From: Lysinibacillus fusiformis
GTDB lineage: Bacteria > Bacillota > Bacilli > Bacillales_A > Planococcaceae
Direction of reading: 5' to 3'
Length of the DNA: 64,000 nt
Assembly (NCBI GenBank): GCA_030027265.1
Contig: JASENG010000002.1
Span: forward strand, 328,982-392,981
The translations under genes and the position numbers were made by a program. Under the pieces are notes generated by a model. It saw only the letters and a program-made list of their open reading frames with translations, ran no database searches and was not told the DNA's origin. Below, in pieces: positions 1 through 8,009 of the stretch (positions are counted from its first letter, which is position 1; the number at the start of each line of letters is the position of its first letter).

Positions 1-630
1 CACGACAAAACCAAGACCACCGATAATTATCAAAGCACATATTGTTAAAACCACGAATGGATCATCTACATAACCTGTTAAGCTATTGAAGTCTCCAAAA
101 ATATCAAAGCCTGCATTATTAAAAATAGAAACACTATGGAAAATCCCGAAATACATGGCTTCACCAAATGGCATATCAAATGCAAAACGCATGGCAAGTA
201 AAAATGCCCCGATTCCTTCTACAATGACTGTAAAGAGTAAAATTCTTTTCACTAATTTCACCATTCCAGCAGTAGAAGTTGCATTATAGGCTTCTTTTAG
301 AAGAATTCTTTCTTTTAGCGAGATTTTTTTACCCAGCAATGTAAATAAAAATGTGGCAAAAGTCATAAACCCTAAGCCGCCGATTTGAATAAGCACCAAG
401 ATGACAATTTCACCAAACATCGAAAAAGTATTTCCTGTGTCTACAACGACAAGCCCAGTAACACAAGTCGCTGAAGTAGCTGTAAATAAAGCATCTAAAA
501 ACGATAAGCTTACTCCATTTGCGGTTGCAATGGGCAGCGTTAATAAAAATGCGCCAATAAAGATGACTAAAGCGAACCCCAGCACCAAAATTTTAGAAGG
601 ATTCAGTCCTTCTAAAAGTATATTTTTCAT
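1..630 (-). CDS. ktrB: KtrB-type potassium channel subunit, C-terminus cut off by window edge
   Basis: Translating the minus strand from the ATG at 630 gives about 210 residues without a stop to base 1, so the 3' part lies outside. The protein is a TrkH/KtrB-family membrane subunit that moves K+ (often with Na+) when joined to a cytosolic KtrA/KtrC ring. Hydrophobic segments alternate with the family's pore loops; the first filter is visible in the stretch TSATCVTGLVVVDTG at about residues 51-65, and a second appears as FHSVSIFNNAGFD. A GAGGAGA ribosome site sits just before the start. A c-di-AMP riboswitch with its own terminator lies upstream, a known control for K+ uptake genes. No ktrA lies between riboswitch and ktrB, so the gating subunit must be downstream or elsewhere; a KtrD paralogue is possible. 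Confidence 0.9.
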   Translation of the reverse strand, partial: MKNILLEGLNPSKILVLGFALVIFIGAFLLTLPIATANGVSLSFLDALFTATSATCVTGLVVVDTGNTFSMFGEIVILVLIQIGGLGFMTFATFLFTLLGKKISLKERILLKEAYNATSTAGMVKLVKRILLFTVIVEGIGAFLLAMRFAFDMPFGEAMYFGIFHSVSIFNNAGFDIFGDFNSLTGYVDDPFVVLTICALIIIGGLGFVV

Positions 631-710
631 TTTTCTTCTCCTCAATTTTTGAAGTATATACTTTCTTCTGTAATTGCTTCTCCTCATTAATTCCTAAAAA
701 TGTGCATAAT

Positions 711-782
711 AAAAGACCGCATTTAAAACAAGCAGCTGATTTGCTGGATTACCAACAAATAGGCACCTTGAATTAGGCGGTC
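711..782 (-). terminator. Riboswitch-linked intrinsic terminator upstream of ktrB
   Basis: On the minus strand GACCGC (777-782) pairs with GCGGTC (715-720) across a long internal stem-loop and is followed by TTTTATTAT. It starts directly after the 3' end of the riboswitch core, as expected for a transcription-off switch. Confidence 0.75.
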
Positions 783-925
783 ATGTAGACCTCCTTCGCT
801 TTAGCCGACGAAGTTAGCTGACGGGTAGGATGGCGAAGAAGCTTAAAATCATCCCTTCTGCAACTGCAGAATTAACCCCAAAAGATCGGGTCCTCCGTTC
901 TCATCAATATGAGATTTGGCCATTT
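783..925 (-). promoter_or_regulatory. c-di-AMP riboswitch (ydaO/yuaA class)
   Basis: The minus strand carries the recognisable conserved blocks of this class in order: GGAGGACCCGATC, GGGGTTAATTC, AGGGATG, then CATCCTACCCGTCAGCTAAC, TTCGTCGGC and finally GAAGGAGGTC. Members of the class bind cyclic di-AMP and shut off K+ import and cell-wall hydrolase genes when it is abundant. The position, 150 to 300 bases before ktrB and followed by a terminator, fits that role. Boundaries are approximate because they were judged by eye. Confidence 0.9.
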
Positions 926-1079
926 ATTATTGTTTTATGTGATTGCGGATTTATTGTACTCCTCTCTTAATCACTTGTAAATATGAAAATTAATACAAAT
1001 TTAATAGATTTTATTTAGTTCTGTATTAAGAATCAGCCTTCCCTATAAGAAATTTATTTTCGAATTTCAGCAATACTTT

Positions 1080-1436
1080 TTATTTCTTATTCGGCAAGAA
1101 GCGAGCTGGATTTAAGCCTTCACTTTCAATGACTAAAGCCGTTAATCCGTTGTCGGTCTTCGTTTCATGCCATTCCTCTTTGTTCCAAAAGACCGCTTCC
1201 CCTGATTGTACTTTTATGTATTCTTCCTTTTCACCACGTACATAGCCTTCCCCACTTAAAATTAGTAAAAGCTGTGGAACAACAGCTTGATGAAAGCCAA
1301 CGATACCATTTTGATCCAAGTGCATACAACCTATGTGAGCCTCGTGCTTCGTTTGAAGAATACGGGTCATCACAAAATCTGAATTGAACTGTGTAAATTT
1401 CTTCCCACTATCTTTGTCAAAACGATAGATTTCCAT
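1080..1436 (-). CDS. Small single-domain cupin protein
   Basis: A 118-residue protein with the cupin beta-barrel pattern: a central G-E-G-x-V stretch (SGEGYVRGEKEE) and a late GEAVFWNKEEWHET segment typical of the second cupin motif. The usual metal-binding HxH of motif 1 is weak (FHQAVVPQ), so metal binding is uncertain. It follows the two phosphatase genes by about 46 bases and has an AAAGGGG site, so it may be the last gene of that run. The substrate is unknown. Confidence 0.7.
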   Translation of the reverse strand: MEIYRFDKDSGKKFTQFNSDFVMTRILQTKHEAHIGCMHLDQNGIVGFHQAVVPQLLLILSGEGYVRGEKEEYIKVQSGEAVFWNKEEWHETKTDNGLTALVIESEGLNPARFLPNKK

Positions 1437-1482
1437 TTTTAGCAGCCCCTTTTAATCGAACTTTTGATAACCTGGGTACTCC

Positions 1483-2076
1483 TTAGATTCCTTCCTTATT
1501 GAATTGGGAAAGATGGTCGATTTGGTTGTAATCTTGTATTTTCCACTGCTCCTCTATAAATACAATGTTGCTCATACAAGCATTCAACAATCGTGTTTTG
1601 CCAGAACCGATTTCACCATTGGAGAAATGGGTCAAAATAGCGTTGATGACAGCTCCGTGGGCAACTAATATAATTTTCTTCCCCTGATAAAGCTCATTGA
1701 TTTTTTCGATTCCCTTTATGACGCGTTTACTGAAAGAAATTCGATCTTCTTGATTTGAATAATTTTTATCCGGAAAGGCAGTTGTTCGTTCTGATTCTGT
1801 CATCCCTTCCGCATCTCCAAAACTTCGTTCGATAAAATCCTCCATTTCAATTAGTGGAGCTTTCATTTCCGTATTGATGATTTCTGCCGTTTCCTTAGCT
1901 CGCTTTAAAGGGCTTGTTATGATTAAGTCCCAGTCGTTGCTGCTTAATGTGTTTTTGCATTCATTTGCTTGCACGATTCCATTTTGATTTAGTGAAATAT
2001 CTGTTTTCCCTTGAAGTTTTCCCTGTGCATTCCAATCCGTTTCACCATGCCTAACTATGCAAATTAACGTCATCAT
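1483..2076 (-). CDS. Histidine phosphatase family protein
   Basis: A phosphoglycerate-mutase-like phosphatase of about 197 residues. The N-terminal RHGETDWN holds the phosphorylated histidine, SPLKRAKETAEI is the expected second arginine motif, and VAHGAVINA near residue 150 supplies the second catalytic histidine. The reading frame extends upstream to 2100, but GGAGGA lies immediately before the tandem ATG codons at 2076/2073, so I start there. It follows another phosphatase of the same family by 8 bases; the two probably arose by duplication or act in one small-molecule pathway. Substrate unknown. Confidence 0.85.
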   Translation of the reverse strand: MMTLICIVRHGETDWNAQGKLQGKTDISLNQNGIVQANECKNTLSSNDWDLIITSPLKRAKETAEIINTEMKAPLIEMEDFIERSFGDAEGMTESERTTAFPDKNYSNQEDRISFSKRVIKGIEKINELYQGKKIILVAHGAVINAILTHFSNGEIGSGKTRLLNACMSNIVFIEEQWKIQDYNQIDHLSQFNKEGI

Positions 2077-2084
2077 TATTCCTC

Positions 2085-2654
2085 CTATATCCTTTTCCAA
2101 ATTCTATTTACTTCTTTTAGATCCTTGTATTCGAATGTAAGTTTATAAATATCGGGCATATCAAGGTTTTTCCAGAATTCAAAATCATATTTTTGGTCGA
2201 AGTAATTCATAATGAGAACCATTAAATTCCCGTGTGTGCCGATTACAATATTTTTCCCTTCATGGGTATTTACTATTTTTTCAACAGCTTTTATGCCGCG
2301 TTTTTGAGCGACGGTATTAGACTCTCCCCCTGGCCAAGAAAAGCTGGGCTCTTCCCAAACCTTAGTAATGGCAAGGTTAAAGTCCTTTACCGGCTCTAAA
2401 GAAAGAGTCCTTTCCTTAAAGCCATCCTCTATTGCAACTTCCTTACCTATAAATGTCGCAATACCCTCCACCGTCTGAATCGCCCTTTTATAAGGACTTG
2501 AGATAACGAAATCGATGTTTTCATTTTCCAGAATTCTATTGCTCACTTCTGCGTCCCGGGATCCTTTCAAAGATAAGGGTCTTCCTAATTCATCTGGTGT
2601 ATAGGTAGAATGCGCATGTCTGACAAAATACAAATTGGTCAGCAAATTGTTCAC
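2085..2654 (-). CDS. Histidine phosphatase family protein (second copy)
   Basis: A 189-residue histidine phosphatase. It shows YFVRHAHST for the nucleophilic histidine (RHxHS variant), SSPYKRAIQTVEG for the phosphate-binding arginine region and IGTHGNLMV for the second histidine. Its start overlaps the stop of the upstream GNAT gene by 4 bases, implying translational coupling. It is clearly diverged from the neighbouring phosphatase rather than a recent copy. Substrate not inferable. Confidence 0.85.
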   Translation of the reverse strand: MNNLLTNLYFVRHAHSTYTPDELGRPLSLKGSRDAEVSNRILENENIDFVISSPYKRAIQTVEGIATFIGKEVAIEDGFKERTLSLEPVKDFNLAITKVWEEPSFSWPGGESNTVAQKRGIKAVEKIVNTHEGKNIVIGTHGNLMVLIMNYFDQKYDFEFWKNLDMPDIYKLTFEYKDLKEVNRIWKRI

Positions 2655-3571
2655 TCCTCAAACTTTTGAAATGTTATTAATGTTGGTGCCGGCGAAAAGG
2701 GAAAGAATTTCAACATTTCCAATGCAGATTCGTCAGTTGTATCAATCTCAGCCTCAATAGAATTCACGCCTTTCTCAACAGCGTAGTTAATTTGATAAGC
2801 CGTTAGCCATAACATGAACCTTACATCGGTATTTGCTTTCGTTCCCCTCCATCCAAATTCGAAATGATTTGGATTATCGGAACTATGTAACAAGGCATAC
2901 GCCAGGATTTCATTATCCTTTAATACAACAAAACTCCCCTGCAGAATGGTGTCTTCATCAAAGATTAATTGTTCCCATTTCTCCAAACCGTGTTCTCCAA
3001 CAGGATTGGCGAAATGGGATATTTCATAGTTTTCTTTGACAAGGCAAATAAGTTTTAACTTAAGCTCTGGATTTTTCGCTGCACTCTGTAAATCTTTGAT
3101 AGAGTAATCTTCCATAATTATGTCGGGAAATGCTTGTCTACAATCTATGCGAGAAGTCTTAAGTAATGGTGAGTATGTACGTCTTATTTCTACGAATCCA
3201 TTTTCTTCGAAGAATAGCTTTGATCGATAGGATGATTCCCAAATTGAAGTTTGTAATGGATACTGAATCTCCTTTCTTTCGGAAAGGAATTCGAGTAAAG
3301 CGTCTTCAATTCCAAAGCCGATATGCGGTTTCGAGACAATTGAAAAGTATGTACAAAATGGATGAAAATCCGTTCTCCAGGAAGTAAGCAACCCTACTAA
3401 TTCATTGTGTTCAAAGGCTTCAACCGTACAAATTTTATTTTTCAAAAGTAAGCCTCTTAAAAAGTATTGAAGAGTGAAATCATCCACTCCCCAGGAAGAC
3501 AGCTTCTCTTTAATCAATTCTACATTTGGAGAGTTATTATCATTAATTTTGCAAACATTCCCAGGCATCAT
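2651..3571 (-). CDS. GNAT-family N-acetyltransferase, probably two-domain
   Basis: About 306 residues from the ATG pair at 3571/3568, which follows an AAAGGAGGG site; a longer frame to 3622 lacks a site. The N-terminal half contains VEAFEHNELVGLLTSW and, around residues 100-130, KLFFEENGFVE, a standard GNAT C-terminal motif (alpha-4/beta-6). The second half (from about residue 150) has LQGSFVVLKDNEILAYALLH and a late beta-rich segment, suggesting a tandem GNAT fold. It heads the run GNAT-phosphatase-phosphatase-cupin. Acceptor substrate unknown. Confidence 0.75.
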   Translation of the reverse strand: MMPGNVCKINDNNSPNVELIKEKLSSWGVDDFTLQYFLRGLLLKNKICTVEAFEHNELVGLLTSWRTDFHPFCTYFSIVSKPHIGFGIEDALLEFLSERKEIQYPLQTSIWESSYRSKLFFEENGFVEIRRTYSPLLKTSRIDCRQAFPDIIMEDYSIKDLQSAAKNPELKLKLICLVKENYEISHFANPVGEHGLEKWEQLIFDEDTILQGSFVVLKDNEILAYALLHSSDNPNHFEFGWRGTKANTDVRFMLWLTAYQINYAVEKGVNSIEAEIDTTDESALEMLKFFPFSPAPTLITFQKFEE

Positions 3572-3637
3572 TATCCCTCCTTTAAATTGTGTAAGAATTG
3601 TGCCGGGGCCTGGTCCATACACAATTCTCTAATCAAT

Positions 3638-3667
3638 AAAGGCATTAGTTTTCGCTACTAATGCCTT
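3638..3667 (-). terminator. Intrinsic terminator
   Basis: AAGGCATTAGT and ACTAATGCCTT form an 11-bp stem; on the minus strand it is followed by TATTG. It ends the 3700-3930 gene and separates it from the GNAT operon. Confidence 0.7.
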
Positions 3668-3699
3668 CGTTACTTAAAATATTCGATTAAATGACTTGA

Positions 3700-3930
3700 T
3701 TATCCTTTAAATCTTGATTTGGTATTATAGTATATCAACATTAGCGAGAAGATGATTAACAGGATATATCCGACAAATGACAGGATTTCTGCAACGAGTA
3801 CGATAAACTGTTCAAGAGCTCCATTTCCGCTGAAGACGCCATATAAAGCGGGCATAAGAATCGGACTACTAAGCAGGGCAAGTACAGCACTTCCGAGTAA
3901 GCAGTAAAGTAATTTCGCATTTTTAGTCAA
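3700..3930 (-). CDS. Small two-helix membrane protein
   Basis: A 76-residue protein not recognised by family. Two hydrophobic helices are visible (about residues 8-32 and 40-66), with a positively charged tail KSRFKG. Translation begins at a TTG codon preceded by AGGAGGTG at good spacing. It stands alone between terminators. Confidence 0.6.
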   Translation of the reverse strand: MTKNAKLLYCLLGSAVLALLSSPILMPALYGVFSGNGALEQFIVLVAEILSFVGYILLIIFSLMLIYYNTKSRFKG

Positions 3931-4049
3931 TGTGAAAACACCTCCTTTTGCTATTTTATTAACAAAAAGGCAAGAAGGTTACTCGGCCGGACGCAGTGCA
4001 GTACCTGAGTGACAGGTGAGGTCAAGTATAAATCGTCTAGGTTTTAAAT

Positions 4050-4093
4050 GAATAAAAAAGCCCCGACCATATTTTCTTATGGCCAAGGCTAAT
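4050..4093 (-). terminator. Intrinsic terminator
   Basis: A hairpin AGCC...CCATA/TATGG...GGCT with a run of six T on the minus strand, downstream of the 4137-4397 gene. Confidence 0.65.
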
Positions 4094-4136
4094 CTCTCTA
4101 TTTGTAATTTGCACTACAACCTTGTAGCCCCATGAG

Positions 4137-4397
4137 CTATTTAGATTCACTCATAGCATTCACCTTGTTTCTAACAATTGGATATCCAATAAAAACCGAT
4201 AAGTTACAAATACTTGCAATCAGCATGTTCATACCATTGTCTTTCATTTTCCCATATTGATCTGCAAATATATAAAATTGTAATAAAGACACAATTACAC
4301 TAACGATTAAGCTAAATAAAATATATCTTATCCAACTTCGACTATTTTTGAGTTCATGCTTGTAGATATAGTTAAATGCTATATTCCAAATAATCAT
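4137..4397 (-). CDS. Small membrane protein, unknown
   Basis: An 86-residue protein with two predicted helices (about residues 24-46 and 58-76) linked by a short polar loop. It follows the lipoprotein gene by 26 bases and may be co-transcribed. No clear ribosome site precedes the ATG, so the start is uncertain. I do not recognise the family. Confidence 0.5.
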   Translation of the reverse strand: MIIWNIAFNYIYKHELKNSRSWIRYILFSLIVSVIVSLLQFYIFADQYGKMKDNGMNMLIASICNLSVFIGYPIVRNKVNAMSESK

Positions 4398-4423
4398 TAA
4401 AATAATGATGAATAAAAGAGCTC

Positions 4424-4954
4424 TTATAAGTCACTGCTCCCTTCTGAACCAAACTCTATTAAGTCAGATAGATTGTATTCTTTTTGCTTTTCTTCCCCTT
4501 TTCCGTTAACCCACGATAGATTAATTTTTTCATTTTTGAAGGCTGTTCTAATTTCCTCATCACTTAAACCTTTTGTATAGATAACACAATCTTGATGATA
4601 GGTTGCGCTATTTTCATTTTTGTTATCTTGTCTAAGTCCCCCGCCATACCAATAGCGTGTGACTCCATCGATTTCATTCAATACTTGCAAAAGATTCTCA
4701 AAGTTATAGACATCAATCGTTCTCTCTTTTACTGCATCTGTATGTTCCATATACAAATCAAATTCAAACATTTTAAAATCAGCCTGGGAAGGGTTATCTA
4801 ATTCGTCAGCAGCACCTATTTTGCTGTATTCTTCATCACTTACTGGGGAAATTTTCGCTCCAATTTCTATAAGGGGCTCTTGGTTATTATTACAGGCTGC
4901 CAGTAATGCTGCGAAAACGAATGTCACAAGAATAAAACTAATTTTTCTCATCAT
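4424..4954 (-). CDS. Predicted lipoprotein, unknown function
   Basis: A 176-residue protein with a type II signal peptide: MMRKISFILV, a hydrophobic core, then the lipobox LLAAC with the acylated cysteine at about residue 21. The mature part is acidic and holds a NFENLLQVLNEIDGVTRYWYGG segment reminiscent of small two-layer sandwich domains. A GGAG site lies before the tandem ATG codons. Function unknown; anchored to the outer face of the membrane. Confidence 0.75.
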   Translation of the reverse strand: MMRKISFILVTFVFAALLAACNNNQEPLIEIGAKISPVSDEEYSKIGAADELDNPSQADFKMFEFDLYMEHTDAVKERTIDVYNFENLLQVLNEIDGVTRYWYGGGLRQDNKNENSATYHQDCVIYTKGLSDEEIRTAFKNEKINLSWVNGKGEEKQKEYNLSDLIEFGSEGSSDL

Positions 4955-5036
4955 TTCACTCCATTTTACTTTATATCCAAATTATAACATTTAATATCGG
5001 TACTAAAAATGCGTAAAGCAGCCTGATTCAAATAGA

Positions 5037-5420
5037 CTATTCAAATTCTGTTCGCAAATATTCATGCAGCTTCCCATCTTTTTCTAACGTATATTGATAG
5101 ACCACGTTCGGCTCATTGTCAAAGATTACTTCAACGGAAAAATCATATGGAAAACTATAGAGATTGATATCTTGATTTATGGTCCATTTCTTTTCTGGAT
5201 ATTGTTCAATCAGTTGTTTTTCTACTTCCACTAAAAAAGATTCATAGTTTTTCTCTCTAATCATCGGAGCTGCTACTTCAATTGCAGCATAGAAAATCAT
5301 ACAGGCAGCCATCATTGCATAGCCCTATTTGCGAAACTTCCTTTTTAATATGAAGGTAATTATTGATAATACGATTAAAATATTTATGAACACGACAAGT
5401 CGAAAAGATTCTGCCTCCAT
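5037..5420 (-). pseudogene. Membrane-anchored protein interrupted by an in-frame TAG
   Basis: An ATG at 5418-5420, preceded by a perfectly spaced AGGAGGT, opens 31 codons with one transmembrane helix and ends at TAG (5325-5327). The same frame then continues for 95 codons to 5037, first through another hydrophobic stretch and then a soluble alpha/beta region (VEKQLIEQYPEKKWTIN and following). The downstream part alone begins at tandem ATGs at 5315/5312 with no useful ribosome site. The simplest reading is one two-helix membrane protein broken by a nonsense mutation; the soluble part resembles DUF3139-type domains, weakly. Two separate short genes is the alternative. Confidence 0.65.
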
Positions 5421-5434
5421 ATAAGAACCTCCTA

Positions 5435-5839
5435 CTAATCCGAATATGATCCACCAGGTAAAGTGAATAAAAACAATCCGTTATCTCCCCGCAGCTGCCA
5501 ACCCTCAAAATAATTGCTGTCATGGAATACCTCTAGGTAAATATCCCCTTCAAATTCAACAACTAAATCGGATATCCCTTCATAATGGAAGATTTCCGTT
5601 ATCCGTTTTCCCAGCAGAATCTTTTCAACATTTTTATACGAATATTGTCCCGGGGCTTGAAGGCAATCTGAATAGCCAATTGCAACTTCCCTAGAAACTC
5701 TTATTCTCCATGGGCATTCTACAGTTAAATTCCCCTGCTCAAACGAAACACCAAATGGAGAATTTTTTTCTGTGTTTATCTCTATCGCCTTTTGTCCAAT
5801 AAAATAAGTAAAATCTATATGGCTTGTTTTTTGTTTCAT
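5435..5839 (-). CDS. Hypothetical protein, DUF6188-like
   Basis: A 134-residue soluble protein without signal peptide. It is rich in beta-strand patterns with the order YFIGQKAIEI, LTVECPWRIRV, VEKILLGKRITEI, LVVEFEGDIYLEVF, YEGWQL-type ending. This arrangement resembles the DUF6188 group, which is often found beside immunity-like genes; the assignment is from memory of the pattern. It ends 14 bases before the interrupted gene at 5420, so the two were probably co-transcribed. Confidence 0.55.
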   Translation of the reverse strand: MKQKTSHIDFTYFIGQKAIEINTEKNSPFGVSFEQGNLTVECPWRIRVSREVAIGYSDCLQAPGQYSYKNVEKILLGKRITEIFHYEGISDLVVEFEGDIYLEVFHDSNYFEGWQLRGDNGLFLFTLPGGSYSD

Positions 5840-5884
5840 TATTCCACCTGCCTTGAATGAATTAGTTAGGTCTTCTTTAATTGG

Positions 5885-6319
5885 CTAGGGCTTTCCGATT
5901 ACCGGAAAAGCCTCTAAAATCGCATCCAGTTCCTCGATCAAGCTTTGCAAATAACTCTGGTCAGAAGTGAATTCAAAATTCAATACAGCTCCATTACCAG
6001 ATGGAAAACAAGTTTCCCCCGACCATTGAATTTTCCCTAAATGATTCATTTCGCATTCAAAATGGAGATAGTTATCTAAGTTATTCAGCATTGCTTTTCC
6101 TTTTAAATTTCCATTCATTAATTTTAGTTCATTTACAAAATCTCTAAGCTCATCTGTTCTTAAGGAAGCATTAAAATGAACTAGGTATCCAGGGATATCA
6201 ACTTTTATGTTTGATTCAATCCAATTAATATCCCAATAATTCGTTGTATCAGCATGTGTTCTGGCTAAAACCTCAATCTCCACTTTTTCATTTTCTTCAC
6301 CTAACAGATGGAATTTCAT
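5885..6319 (-). CDS. Possible WapI-family immunity protein
   Basis: A 144-residue soluble protein. The opening (FHLLGEENEKVEIEVL), the NYWDINWIESNIKVDIPGY stretch and LNGNLKGKAMLNNLDNYLHFE-type middle match the general layout of proteins annotated as WapI-like immunity proteins (for example the frequent YWDANWL motif). In that family the protein neutralises a contact-dependent toxin. No toxin gene is visible nearby, so the role here is unproven; it may be an orphan immunity gene. Confidence 0.5.
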   Translation of the reverse strand: MKFHLLGEENEKVEIEVLARTHADTTNYWDINWIESNIKVDIPGYLVHFNASLRTDELRDFVNELKLMNGNLKGKAMLNNLDNYLHFECEMNHLGKIQWSGETCFPSGNGAVLNFEFTSDQSYLQSLIEELDAILEAFPVIGKP

Positions 6320-6347
6320 TTGGACACCTCACAAGTATTCTAAACTC

Positions 6348-6962
6348 TTATGACTCATTCTGCGTAAAGAGCAGCTTTATTCCAAAACCAATAAGAACGA
6401 TTCCCGTCAGTTTTTCCATATAGTTTTGAACAGTTGCTGACATTAGCCATTCACGGATATAAGTTAAACAGAAAACGTAGAAGACAAACCAAAGGATGGA
6501 TAATACGGCATAAAAGCTTCCCATCACAAAAAGTTCAACCATTGCATTTTCTTGGGAGCTGACAAATTGAGGCAGAAACGTGATGAAGAAAACAGCTACT
6601 TTCGGATTAAGCAGGTTTGATAAAAACCCTTCTTTAAATGGAGATCCTTTTGAATGACGATGAGTTTCCGTTTCCGCCACAGCGTCAGTGCTTTTTCGAG
6701 TAATCAGCGATTGAACACCTAAATAGATTAAATAGATGGCTCCTACCCACTTTAAAATTGAAAAGGCCACTGCCGATTGAAGAACTAAAGCAGATAGTCC
6801 AAGGGTTGCAGCCAGTGTATGGCCAAGCGAACCAGTTGTAATCCCAAAGGCCATCATTAATCCGTCTTTCTTGCCCCCTGCAATTGTGCGCTTTGTAATC
6901 AAAGCCGTATCTACCCCAGGACTCATCACCACGAATAACGTCATTAATATAAACGAAATCAT
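6348..6962 (-). CDS. LysE/RhtB-family amino-acid exporter
   Basis: A 204-residue protein with six hydrophobic helices. The family signature is clear at the N-terminus (SPGVDTALITKRTIAGGKKDG) and in the third helix region (WVGAIYLIYLGVQSL). Such proteins export amino acids or analogues by proton exchange in the cytoplasmic membrane. It is divergent from an XRE-cupin regulator, a common pairing in which the regulator controls the exporter, with a 19-bp perfect palindrome between them. Confidence 0.9.
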   Translation of the reverse strand: MISFILMTLFVVMSPGVDTALITKRTIAGGKKDGLMMAFGITTGSLGHTLAATLGLSALVLQSAVAFSILKWVGAIYLIYLGVQSLITRKSTDAVAETETHRHSKGSPFKEGFLSNLLNPKVAVFFITFLPQFVSSQENAMVELFVMGSFYAVLSILWFVFYVFCLTYIREWLMSATVQNYMEKLTGIVLIGFGIKLLFTQNES

Positions 6963-6996
6963 TGTCTCCCCTCCTGTTGTTCACCCTTACTGAATA

Positions 6997-7015
6997 TGTT
7001 AAATTAAATTTAACA
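6997..7015. promoter_or_regulatory. 19-bp perfect palindrome, likely operator
   Basis: TGTTAAATTAAATTTAACA reads the same on both strands around its central base. It lies between the divergent exporter and XRE regulator genes, so it is the probable binding site of that regulator. Confidence 0.6.
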
Positions 7016-7073
7016 CCTAAACAGGATATGTACAACGAAATTTTAGAAAATTCTAATTTAATGGAGGAGAAAA

Positions 7074-7619
7074 ATGAGTCAATCATTTGTCGGATTAAAG
7101 GTTGAACACTATCGAAAAAATGCGGGTCTTTCCTTAAGAGAACTAGCCAAGCAAGCAGATATCACTCCTTCTATGCTTAGCCAAATTGAAAAAGGACATT
7201 CCAATCCGTCAATTCAGACGTTGAAATCGCTAGCAAAAGCATTAGATGTTCCTGTCTTTACATTTTTAATGGATGAAGTGGATACAAGAGAGCTTGTGGT
7301 GAGAGGCGATCAACGGAAGCAAATCACGATCGATGGTTTGGAATATGAATTAATTTCCCCTGACTTTACAAGCCAATTGGCAACGGCCATTATGCATTTA
7401 AAACCAGGGACCTCTTCTTCTGAAACACCCATGTCTCATAAAGGAGAAGAAGTTGCTTTTGTCTTAAAGGGGCCGATTCATTTATCACTCTTAGGAGATG
7501 CGTATAAATTGGATACTGGAGATAGCGTAAAAATTCCCGCGCAAGCCTTGCATATGTGGCGTAATCCATCCAATGAGCCTGTCAGCATCCTCTTTTCAGT
7601 GACACCCCCATCTTTTTAG
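7074..7619 (+). CDS. XRE-family regulator with C-terminal cupin domain
   Basis: A 181-residue transcription factor. Residues 8-62 form a helix-turn-helix (LRELAKQADITPSMLSQIEK), and residues 105-178 form a small cupin (GEEVAFVLKGPIHL ... GDSVKIPAQALHMWRN), the ligand-sensing part in this group. An AATGGAGGAG site precedes the ATG. It is divergent from the LysE exporter and probably regulates it in response to an amino acid or a related compound. Confidence 0.85.
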   Translation: MSQSFVGLKVEHYRKNAGLSLRELAKQADITPSMLSQIEKGHSNPSIQTLKSLAKALDVPVFTFLMDEVDTRELVVRGDQRKQITIDGLEYELISPDFTSQLATAIMHLKPGTSSSETPMSHKGEEVAFVLKGPIHLSLLGDAYKLDTGDSVKIPAQALHMWRNPSNEPVSILFSVTPPSF

Positions 7620-7633
7620 ATGTTAATTGATAT

Positions 7634-7675
7634 AAATCCATTTTGAAAAAGCTTAACCTAGATGGATTTTTATTT
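7634..7675 (+). terminator. Intrinsic terminator
   Basis: AAATCCAT pairs with ATGGATTT across a ~20-base loop and is followed by TTATTTG, just after the XRE regulator. Confidence 0.6.
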
Positions 7676-7894
7676 GTGTTATTCAACAATCACTAAGAAC
7701 ACTCTATCTCTAGAATTGTGCCCTATTGTTGAATACGCTGCTAAAATAATGTATGTGTACTATGCCATTAATCTTTTTTTAGCTTTCTATTCCCAATAAC
7801 GCACCTTCATTTTTGCATATTGTTCTGCATAATTTTGCTATTTTTTATCAAAACTTCTTGATTAAAATAACTTCGTATTCATCAATCCTAGAGA

Positions 7895-7900
7895 TATAAT
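7895..7900 (+). promoter_or_regulatory. Possible -10 box of the small-peptide unit
   Basis: A perfect TATAAT lies 29 bases before the peptide start, but the -35 position (TTCGTA) matches poorly, so this is tentative. Confidence 0.35.
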
Positions 7901-7928
7901 TATGGGAATAATCGGAGGAGGTATAAAA

Positions 7929-8009
7929 ATGAAACAAGCAACTCTCCATCAATGGCAGAAAAATCATCATAAACAAATTGCAGAATTTCATAAAAATCAT
8001 GGAAATTGA
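7929..8009 (+). CDS. 26-residue histidine-rich peptide
   Basis: The ATG follows an unusually strong GGAGGAGGT site by six bases. The peptide (MKQATLHQWQ...HKNHGN) has five histidines and several lysines and glutamines, with no membrane helix or signal sequence. It sits in a short isolated unit: TATAAT upstream and a perfect terminator downstream at 8113-8145. No homologue is known to me. A second 34-codon frame overlaps its end; one frameshift would fuse them. Confidence 0.55.
   Translation: MKQATLHQWQKNHHKQIAEFHKNHGN

Noticed and set aside
1..652. Two + strand frames (86-289 and 401-652)
   Set aside because: They are antisense to the clear ktrB coding sequence.
5037..5420. Pyrrolysine or selenocysteine at the in-frame TAG
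   Set aside because: No recoding element is evident, the stop is TAG in only one of three interrupted genes, and Bacillales normally lack pyrrolysine.
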